Shown here: positions 1 through 4,616 of the stretch, piece after piece | How the letters are laid out: the number at the start of each line of letters is the position of its first letter | Numbering within the stretch: the stretch's first letter is position 1 | Assembly (NCBI GenBank): GCA_913040875.1 | Contig: CAJWHX010000178.1 | Span: forward strand, 1-7,020 | From: an uncultured Pseudomonadota bacterium | GTDB taxonomy: Bacteria > Myxococcota > UBA796 | Reading direction: 5' to 3' | Length of the DNA stretch: 7,020 nt | Program-made: the position numbers and the translations under genes | Notes under the pieces: generated by a model | Told to the model about the DNA's origin: nothing | Seen by the model: the letters and a program-made list of their open reading frames with translations, nothing else | Database searches by the model: none

Positions 1-8
1 AGAATCTC

Positions 9-25
9 TACAGAGAAACTCTGTA
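9..25. repeat. Perfect 7-bp inverted repeat, 3-nt loop
   Basis: TACAGAG at 9-15 is the exact reverse complement of CTCTGTA at 19-25, separated by AAA. It lies beyond the larger hairpin at 32-57, in the non-coding end of the window. No T-tract follows on either strand within view, so it may be a secondary terminator stem or chance. Confidence 0.4.
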
Positions 26-31
26 ATAAGA

Positions 32-57
32 GAGTGATTTTCTCTTTGAAAACACTC
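32..57 (-). terminator. Candidate hairpin terminator after the small lipoprotein gene
   Basis: An inverted repeat pairs 32-42 with 48-57: five base pairs, one bulged A at 37, then five more, around a 5-nt loop (43-47). In the minus direction it starts 14 nt after the lipoprotein stop codon, and the strand continues into a short T-containing stretch (TCTTATT). That tract is weaker than in a classical intrinsic terminator, so the role is inferred from position and structure only. A second, smaller hairpin (9-15 with 19-25) follows. Confidence 0.4.
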
Positions 58-71
58 GAAGAAACACTCGA
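50..71. repeat. Short tandem direct repeat, two copies of a 12-bp unit
   Basis: AAACACTCGA occurs at 50-59 and again at 62-71, a 12-bp period. The first copy provides one arm of the hairpin at 32-57; the second abuts the stop codon of the lipoprotein gene (72-74). It is probably a small local duplication. No function is implied. Confidence 0.5.
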
Positions 72-257
72 CTACTCTGCAGTACCCACAGTCTCTACAG
101 CCTCACATAGACCGCCGTGATCGTGGTCATCCCCTTCGTGGTCGTGTGTAATTACGCATTCTTCACCATCGGCACAATCTGCATCTGTTTCACAGTCATA
201 GGCATCGCCTCCACAGGCGATAAAGAGTGAAATAAACAGTAGTTGAATCGCTTTCAT
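72..257 (-). CDS. Small Cys/His-rich lipoprotein, function unknown
   Basis: This is a 61-residue predicted lipoprotein. The N-terminus has Lys2, a hydrophobic stretch (residues 3-14) and a lipobox-like end (FIAC) giving Cys15 as the lipidated residue. The mature part is only about 46 residues and highly acidic. Cys22, Cys28 and Cys34 are six apart in a D-C-x5-C-x5-C pattern like the Cys-rich repeats common in myxobacterial surface proteins, with a further Cys51. Between them lies a His/Asp cluster (THDHEGDDHDHGG, residues 37-49) that could bind a divalent metal; this is inference. The frame is open up to an ATG at 308, but the ATG at 257 is preferred because a good GGAG lies 5 nt before it and only this start places the signal sequence at the N-terminus. 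It lies 98 bp downstream of tadA on the same strand. No family is recognised. Confidence 0.65.
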   Translation of the reverse strand: MKAIQLLFISLFIACGGDAYDCETDADCADGEECVITHDHEGDDHDHGGLCEAVETVGTAE

Positions 258-261
258 ACAT

Positions 262-266
262 TCTCC
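262..266 (-). promoter_or_regulatory. Ribosome binding site that fixes the lipoprotein start
   Basis: On the minus strand GGAGA occupies 266-262, leaving about 5 nt before the ATG at 257-255. The competing upstream ATG at 308 has no comparable site, so this site decides the start and therefore the presence of the lipoprotein signal. Confidence 0.6.
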
Positions 267-296
267 AAGTTCAAAAGGTCCCTCAGTTACAAATGG

Positions 297-324
297 AACA
301 TAACCCATAAAATACCCGTCACAA
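297..324 (-). promoter_or_regulatory. Weak candidate promoter for the lipoprotein gene
   Basis: On the minus strand TTGTGA (324-319) and TATGTT (302-297) are separated by 16 nt. Each differs from the sigma-70 consensus at two positions. The position, about 40 nt before the start codon in the 98-bp gap after tadA, is sensible, but the match is poor and read-through from tadA is an equally good explanation. Confidence 0.22.
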
Positions 325-355
325 AACGTATGAAATAAGATTGATTAGAAGGTGC

Positions 356-859
356 TCACCGCGTCTTTTTCAACGCCTTTTTCCGGGCTCGAACCTCTCG
401 AAAGAAATCTTGTAACAAGGCGACACACTCCTCTTCGAGCACCCCAGCCTCAAACGTGTAGTGATGATTCATCTGGCTGTGGCTGGTAAAGTCGTGGACT
501 GAGCCCAAGAAGCCACTCTTGTGATCACGTGCCCCAAATACACAGTGTTCGATCCTAGAGAGCCACATCGCACCACTGCACATTGGACAGGGTTCTAGAG
601 TGACAAACATTGCACAGCCTTCCAGTCTCCAATCCCCAATAACTTTAGCGGCTTCTTTGATGGCGAGGACTTCCGCATGGGCAATGGGGTCTTTGTCTAA
701 TTCTCGTCGATTGTGGGCTTCGGCGATGATTTTGTTGTCCTTTACGATCACCGCTGCAACAGGGACTTCTCCAAGTTTTGCGGCCTCTTTGGCGAGTTCA
801 ATCGCCCGCCTCATAAAGACTTCTGGGGGATCTGTGTAGGGTGGTGTAGGATCAGACAT
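356..859 (-). CDS. tadA: tRNA-specific adenosine deaminase TadA
   Basis: TadA converts adenosine-34 to inosine in the tRNA-Arg(ACG) anticodon, a cytoplasmic housekeeping reaction that lets one tRNA read several Arg codons. The 167-residue product has the complete cytidine/deoxycytidylate-deaminase zinc site: H61-A-E63 (zinc ligand His, proton-shuttling Glu) and P90-C91-P-M-C94 (two Cys ligands). The GEVPVAAVIV strand (residues 30-39) and N50 match the family. The C-terminal part is TadA-like rather than generic deaminase: FGARDHKSG at 108-116, MNHH at 130-133, then a GVLEEEC helix followed by LLQDFF and a basic tail, which in TadA contributes to tRNA binding. Length is normal. The ATG at 859 is kept because TadA proteins usually have a short stretch before MRRA; an internal ATG at 814 (Met16) is the alternative, and neither has a strong Shine-Dalgarno sequence. 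It is transcribed divergently from the gene at 929. Confidence 0.95.
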   Translation of the reverse strand: MSDPTPPYTDPPEVFMRRAIELAKEAAKLGEVPVAAVIVKDNKIIAEAHNRRELDKDPIAHAEVLAIKEAAKVIGDWRLEGCAMFVTLEPCPMCSGAMWLSRIEHCVFGARDHKSGFLGSVHDFTSHSQMNHHYTFEAGVLEEECVALLQDFFREVRARKKALKKTR

Positions 860-928
860 GGGTGATATAGATGGTTGTTTGAAATCAATTTGGGTTACTA
901 GGGGTTAACTCTTTGAGGTCCGTTATTC
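860..928. other. Divergent intergenic spacer between tadA and the DUF1858-like gene
   Basis: These 69 bp must hold the 5' ends of both divergent genes. I find no convincing -35/-10 pair on either strand. GAGG at 915-918 is the likely ribosome binding site of the plus-strand gene, though its 10-nt spacing is a little long. A short repeated GGGTTA/GGGGTTAA motif occurs around 892-908. Nothing else stands out. Confidence 0.4.
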
Positions 929-1195
929 ATGTCCAAAGTTTCTCCATTCACCATTGTTGCATCCGATATGACGCTTGAGGAAACCCTGCAGTACGGTCCA
1001 ACAGTTCGTAGAGTGTTGAGACGATTGAGGTTTCCAGATTGTACCAGATGTTCAGTGCGGTTCGATGAAACATTGGAAGAGGCTGTGTTAAATTATGGTC
1101 TTGATTTAGAGAAGGTGCTCATGGTACTCAATGCCACCATTGTTAAGGAACGTGTACTAGAGTCGAATCTGAGACAAAGAAGAGGAACAGCATGA
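929..1195 (+). CDS. DUF1858-like small CxxC protein
   Basis: This 88-residue cytoplasmic protein resembles the DUF1858 domain (about 60 residues, often found with hybrid-cluster or other redox proteins). Visible features are an early acidic helix (TLEETLQYGPTVRRVL, residues 15-30), then RFPDCTRC with C38 and C41, then ETLEEAVLNYGLDLEKVL (47-64) and a terminal LN (67-68). That order of helix, C-x2-C, 'ETLEEA', 'hGLD' and 'LN' is the family signature. The biochemical role of DUF1858 is not established; the CxxC pair suggests a redox-active disulfide or metal ligand. No signal peptide is present. Its stop overlaps the next start (ATGA at 1192-1195), so translation of the exported hydrolase-fold protein is probably coupled to it. 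The basic tail (RQRR, residues 82-85) is not part of the domain. Confidence 0.75.
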   Translation: MSKVSPFTIVASDMTLEETLQYGPTVRRVLRRLRFPDCTRCSVRFDETLEEAVLNYGLDLEKVLMVLNATIVKERVLESNLRQRRGTA

Positions 1196-1908
1196 TTTGG
1201 ATATGGATATTGATGTGTATGCACTTGGCGATTGCCGATTCAGTCACGCTAAGCACTCCGTTTATGGGTGACTTTGTCATCGAAGAGGCAGGGAAGGGCA
1301 AGCGGGCGGTGATCTTTGTCCATGGAGAAAATGAAACTGGTGCCCACATGGCCAGACTCTCCGACTTTTTTGCATCCCGGAAACTTCGTACAGTTCATTT
1401 TGACTTAGCTGGTTCAGGAGAGCGTTCGACTGAAGATGCCGTGTATCCATTTATGCATTTGGAAGTGCAGGCGATCATCAAACATCTTCAAGCAGAGGGT
1501 GTGCGAGATGTCCAGTGTGTTGGGTCTGGATTTGGGGCGATTTTGTGCATGCAAGCCATTTCTGAAGCGACGCCACTGTCTCAGATTGGCATCATCAATC
1601 CTGTGCACACCAAGTTCAATCAGAGCCTATTTAGCAACATTGATGTCTACCCCAAAATGCATCCCATTTTTGTGATCATGGGATCGGATACGATAGGAGA
1701 GCATTGTTTGTCTCGTTTGGAAGAGCATCGACAAGTGTTGCTGTTTGCATCTGGAAGTCGAAAACCAGGTATGGAATTGTTGATCACCCATCCAGATTTA
1801 GAAGAACATCTGCGAGACTGGGTGTGGAAGAAAATTCCCGATCGAAAAGCCCCTCCGATTGACATGACGCATGAAACAACCCTCAAAGGGGAGCCACTTC
1901 CATTCTGA
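1192..1908 (+). CDS. Exported alpha/beta-hydrolase-fold protein lacking the usual Ser nucleophile
   Basis: The 238-residue product has the order of an alpha/beta hydrolase: strand plus HG oxyanion turn (VIFVHG, 40-45), then DLAGSGERS (71-79, the usual D-x-x-G-x-G-x-S), a nucleophile elbow, an acid-strand candidate (GSD, Asp166) and a late His (ITHPDLEEH; His200 or His206). At the elbow the expected G-x-S-x-G reads G111-S-G-F-G115, so Gly113 occupies the nucleophile position. Either the neighbouring Ser112 acts or the protein is not a hydrolase in the ordinary sense. The N-terminus is strongly hydrophobic with a possible signal-peptidase site after A-I-A (13-15), but it lacks the usual Lys/Arg; Met8 or Met10 could be alternative starts. 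The ATG at 1192 has AGAGGA a few bases upstream and overlaps the preceding stop codon. The substrate cannot be inferred. The gene is about 50% GC by eye. Confidence 0.7.
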   Translation: MIWIWILMCMHLAIADSVTLSTPFMGDFVIEEAGKGKRAVIFVHGENETGAHMARLSDFFASRKLRTVHFDLAGSGERSTEDAVYPFMHLEVQAIIKHLQAEGVRDVQCVGSGFGAILCMQAISEATPLSQIGIINPVHTKFNQSLFSNIDVYPKMHPIFVIMGSDTIGEHCLSRLEEHRQVLLFASGSRKPGMELLITHPDLEEHLRDWVWKKIPDRKAPPIDMTHETTLKGEPLPF

Positions 1909-1952
1909 ACCGGTTATCTTTGGGGCATTAACTGAATGACTTTGGAGTTCTC

Positions 1953-2738
1953 ATGTCCCTATCTCTGTCTCTCGAAGGAAAACGTGCTCTCATCTGTGGT
2001 GCCAGCGCCGGTATTGGCCGAGCAAGCGCGTTGCAGCTGGCTGAGCAAGGCGCACACTGTATTTTGCTAGCACGGCGCGCTGAACGACTGGAGTCTCTTA
2101 AGGCTGAAATTGTATCTAAGGGCGGGAGTGCTGAAGTGTTGGTCGGAGATCTGGACCAACGTGATGCAACGGTTGCTTCTGTGGCAGCCAAACTATCAGA
2201 AGGTTCAATTCACATTTTGATCAACAATGCCGGTGGACCAAAAGGCGGTCCGATTTTGAATGCCGCAGAAGACGAATTTACCGTAGCCTTTGGTCGTCAC
2301 GTTTTGGCGGCTCATCGTCTCACTCAAACCTTGATTGGCGGGATGAAAGAAGCGGAGTATGGTCGAATTATCAACATCATTTCGACGTCTGTGTATGAAC
2401 CGATACCAAACCTCGGGGTTTCAAACACCATTCGAGGCGCAATGGCTTCTTGGGCGAAGACGGTATCCAAAGAACTTCCTCCCGGAATCACTATCAACAA
2501 CGTACTGCCTGGATTTACAGATACAGAACGGTTGAGTCAGCTGAAGAAAGGACGCGCCACCAAAAACAACATCTCAGAAGACACCGTTCACGCACAGTGG
2601 CTCTCTCAAGTGCCCGAAGGGCGTTTGGCTCAACCGGAAGAAACTGCGGGTGCAATTGGGTTCTTGGTATCTCCTGCCGCGGCATATATTCGTGGGCTGT
2701 CGTTGCCAGTGGATGGTGGGCGTTTGAAGGGGATTTAA
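1953..2738 (+). CDS. SDR-family oxidoreductase with non-canonical active site
   Basis: This is a 261-residue short-chain dehydrogenase/reductase of normal length. The nucleotide-binding motif GASAGIG (16-22), GDLD (65-68) and NNAG (91-94) are intact, and the C-terminal PVDGG is typical of FabG-like members. The catalytic tetrad is not. Counting from Ser144, the Tyr expected 13 residues later is Ser157 and the Lys four further on is Arg161; the tetrad Asn is probably His116. From memory, a 'SNTIR' block following 'EPIPNLG' recurs in a divergent set of proteins annotated as 3-oxoacyl-ACP reductases, so the change is probably a subgroup trait rather than decay. NAD(P) binding is likely; the reaction is unknown and the fabG name is not justified. 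GGAG at 1944-1947 lies 5 nt before the ATG. It sits 44 bp after the hydrolase-fold gene and 10 bp before the TPR gene. Confidence 0.85.
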   Translation: MSLSLSLEGKRALICGASAGIGRASALQLAEQGAHCILLARRAERLESLKAEIVSKGGSAEVLVGDLDQRDATVASVAAKLSEGSIHILINNAGGPKGGPILNAAEDEFTVAFGRHVLAAHRLTQTLIGGMKEAEYGRIINIISTSVYEPIPNLGVSNTIRGAMASWAKTVSKELPPGITINNVLPGFTDTERLSQLKKGRATKNNISEDTVHAQWLSQVPEGRLAQPEETAGAIGFLVSPAAAYIRGLSLPVDGGRLKGI

Positions 2739-2748
2739 GTATTGACAG

Positions 2749-4545
2749 ATGACTTGTATTAGAAGACACAGCATTCATCAGATTCATGGTGTTTTATCTT
2801 CGGATAGTGAGACCTATCCACATTTGCCTGATGGTCACCTCGGTGATTATCGTCGTAAATATGGTTTGAACCACTTGGCCACGACGCATGGATCTAAGGC
2901 AGTATTGACAGCACTGACACAGCTAGACGTATTGCATGGATATATCCATGCGTGGGATATTTGGAGTGAGTCCTTACGGATAATTCGATATGTAGGCTTA
3001 CAAGACTTTGGTGTAGAGATCCGTCGAACTTCACCAAGAGAGATTACTTTTGAGAAGCGAGTTGATTTGGTTGAGTTTTTTCAAAAGATCGGATTGTTTC
3101 GATTGGGAATGTTTCTGTTATCTGACGACGTCGAAAAATTGAGTCAATCAAATCAACGATTGTATTGGAAATGGAGAGGTGCTTTATCCATAGAGTTGGG
3201 TGAAATGGTTGCAGGTGAGGAGTCGTATCAGAAATGGTTGTCATTAATCGATGATGATGTGATTGAGCAATCAGAAATCTACAATGACTTGGGTGTATTG
3301 AATTATCACCAACGAAAATTTGATTTGGCGAAGGACTATTTGGAACAAGCATTACAGCTACGCCGTCAATACTTACCTGCGGATGACCCTAGAATATTTA
3401 CAAGTATGAGTAATTTGGGTGCTGTACTCCATCAAAGCCAACAATTCGCACGCTCTTTGGAGTTAAGTCAAGAGATACTGAGTTATCGACAGCAGAATCT
3501 TCCAAAAGATCATCCTCACCTATTGTCGAGTTTGCACAATATTGGAACGCTACTAATCAGTTTCAGGAAATATGATGAATCTCGTTTTTATTTGGAGCAG
3601 GCATTGGAACTCAGAACACAAGTGCTTGGAAAGCGTCATCCCGCCAGATTGAAAACGCAATACGCATTGACTGTTTTGTATCATAACATTCGGGAATGGG
3701 AACTGTGTGAGTCAACGTATCTAGAAAATATTCTTATAAAGAAACAGGTGTTAGGGGTAGACCATCCCAAGACTCATGAGTCTCAAATAGGGTTGGCTTG
3801 TTCATATCGATACCAAGGTAAAGGTAAACAAGCCAAGTTACTGCTAGAAGAAGTACTGCTGCAACAAAGGAAGAGATATGGTGAGGGCCATCCGATTACT
3901 TTCGGTGTGTTAGACGAATATTCAGCATTGTTGTTTGAATTGAATGATGCATCTGCCTTAAGTGTCTTAGAAGATGTTTTGCAAAAGCGTTTGCAAACAT
4001 TCGGTCACATACATTCGGATACGTTGCACACCAGAAGAAATCTCGGTGGGGCATATGTGGCGTTGGAAAGATGGGATGATGCATCGGAGCAGTATCAGAT
4101 CATCTTTGATGTGACTCAGGAATATCCAGAGCAATTTGATGACATTATTATCCTTCAATCAAAGAAAAATTTGGCTTGGTCTTACCGATTGGGAATGTCT
4201 TTTGATATGAGTAAGTCTTTATGGACAGAGATTGTACGTTGGGCAAAAGAAGATACCTCAAGATTGAGTACGATGGTGCAAGCGTTGGAAGAATTGGCAT
4301 GGTGCAATTTGGGACAGGGAAATGTAGACAGTGCGTTGAAGCAGTTTACTAAAGTGAAGAAAGTTTTCAAACCAGAGCACTGGCGATTTCACTACATGCA
4401 GACAGGTTTGGGACTTTGTGAGCGTATGAAGAGTGGTGTATGGGGTGAAGATTGGGCAGAACCCATCCAAAAACAAATAGATATGAGCAATGATGAATGG
4501 TTGTTTGTACATCGATTGGTTGATGCCCTCCAAAAAATAGAGTAA
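2749..4545 (+). CDS. TPR (kinesin-light-chain type) protein with degenerate, truncated kinase-like N-terminus
   Basis: The 598-residue cytoplasmic protein is mostly TPRs from about residue 174, with a 42-residue period and loops ending in G/D-x-x-HP. The conserved Pro recurs exactly at 214, 256, 298, 340 and 382; further degenerate repeats run to about 540. Such arrays bind protein partners. Residues 5-93 read like a Ser/Thr kinase entered in the middle: RRHSIHQIHGV (the 'HPNIV' strand), LPDGHL (hinge, 26-31), an alpha-E-like helix (51-64), IHAWDIWSES (catalytic loop, Asp70) and LQDFG (84-88). The spacing between these blocks matches kinases. The Gly-rich loop, ATP-binding Lys, alpha-C Glu, catalytic-loop Lys and Asn (here Trp72, Ser75), APE and the rest of the C-lobe are absent. 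It is thus a probable scaffold derived from a kinase-TPR fusion. An in-frame TGA at 2743 makes the ATG at 2749 the first possible start; its ribosome site is weak. The gene is AT-rich. Confidence 0.8.
   Translation: MTCIRRHSIHQIHGVLSSDSETYPHLPDGHLGDYRRKYGLNHLATTHGSKAVLTALTQLDVLHGYIHAWDIWSESLRIIRYVGLQDFGVEIRRTSPREITFEKRVDLVEFFQKIGLFRLGMFLLSDDVEKLSQSNQRLYWKWRGALSIELGEMVAGEESYQKWLSLIDDDVIEQSEIYNDLGVLNYHQRKFDLAKDYLEQALQLRRQYLPADDPRIFTSMSNLGAVLHQSQQFARSLELSQEILSYRQQNLPKDHPHLLSSLHNIGTLLISFRKYDESRFYLEQALELRTQVLGKRHPARLKTQYALTVLYHNIREWELCESTYLENILIKKQVLGVDHPKTHESQIGLACSYRYQGKGKQAKLLLEEVLLQQRKRYGEGHPITFGVLDEYSALLFELNDASALSVLEDVLQKRLQTFGHIHSDTLHTRRNLGGAYVALERWDDASEQYQIIFDVTQEYPEQFDDIIILQSKKNLAWSYRLGMSFDMSKSLWTEIVRWAKEDTSRLSTMVQALEELAWCNLGQGNVDSALKQFTKVKKVFKPEHWRFHYMQTGLGLCERMKSGVWGEDWAEPIQKQIDMSNDEWLFVHRLVDALQKIE
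2934..2951. repeat. Perfect 18-bp palindrome inside the TPR gene
   Basis: GCATGGATATATCCATGC is its own reverse complement, centred on ATAT. It codes for residues 62-68, just before the degenerate catalytic-loop Asp. The half-site GCATGGAT also occurs 48 bp upstream at 2886-2893. A palindrome this long is rare by chance in 7 kb, but a coding explanation (the HGYIHA residues) suffices. Function unknown. Confidence 0.5.
3268..4368 (+). repeat. TPR array encoded with a 126-bp period
   Basis: This stretch of the TPR gene encodes about nine 34-42 residue helical repeats (residues 174-540). The first five linkers are in exact register, with the linker Pro codon every 126 bp starting at 3388. The later units drift by one or more residues and lose the HP signature. 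At the DNA level the units are well diverged, so this is an old duplication rather than a recent tandem expansion. Confidence 0.75.
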
Positions 4546-4557
4546 TCTTGTGACGAA

Positions 4558-4574
4558 AGGATTTGAAAAATCCT
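4558..4574 (+). terminator. Small hairpin after the TPR gene, possible weak terminator
   Basis: AGGATTT (4558-4564) and AAATCCT (4568-4574) form a perfect 7-bp stem with a 3-nt loop, 12 nt after the TPR stop codon. It is AT-rich and followed by AGTATACTAAT rather than a T-tract, so termination would be weak. TATACT at 4577-4582 resembles a -10 element for the next gene, but no matching -35 is found at the right distance. This 71-bp gap is the most likely place for a transcription boundary. Confidence 0.25.
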
Positions 4575-4616
4575 AGTATACTAATCTGATACATTGAAGA
4601 TTTAATAAACGAATAC

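Noticed and set aside
306..308. ATG at 308 as the start of the small lipoprotein
   Set aside because: It adds 17 residues before the Lys and hydrophobic stretch, burying the signal sequence, and lacks a ribosome site; the ATG at 257 has GGAG at the right distance.
600..839. 79-codon open frame on the plus strand
   Set aside because: It lies wholly antisense to tadA, whose protein is clearly conserved, and its translation is low-complexity Ser/Ala/Leu with no motif.
2742..2747. Perfect -35 hexamer TTGACA
   Set aside because: It falls right at the TPR start codon, no -10-like hexamer follows at 16-18 nt, and the next in-frame Met is about 120 residues on; probably coincidence.
2450..2752. 100-codon plus-strand open frame overlapping the SDR end
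   Set aside because: It is out of frame inside the SDR coding region, which carries a recognisable C-terminus (PVDGG); the translation is Arg/Trp/Ser-rich with no domain.
3044..3352. 102-codon minus-strand open frame inside the TPR gene
   Set aside because: Antisense to clear TPR-coding sequence; composition is His/Ser/Pro/Ile-rich as expected from the complement of an AT-rich gene.
3770..3783. 14-bp perfect palindrome AGACTCATGAGTCT
   Set aside because: Within a TPR unit, no spaced second site; palindromes of this size are expected about once or less in 7 kb, so it is kept only as a note.
3388..4000. Possible recent DNA tandem repeats in the TPR array
   Set aside because: The 126-bp period is seen only in the protein; the DNA units have diverged too far to be a recent expansion or a CRISPR-like array.
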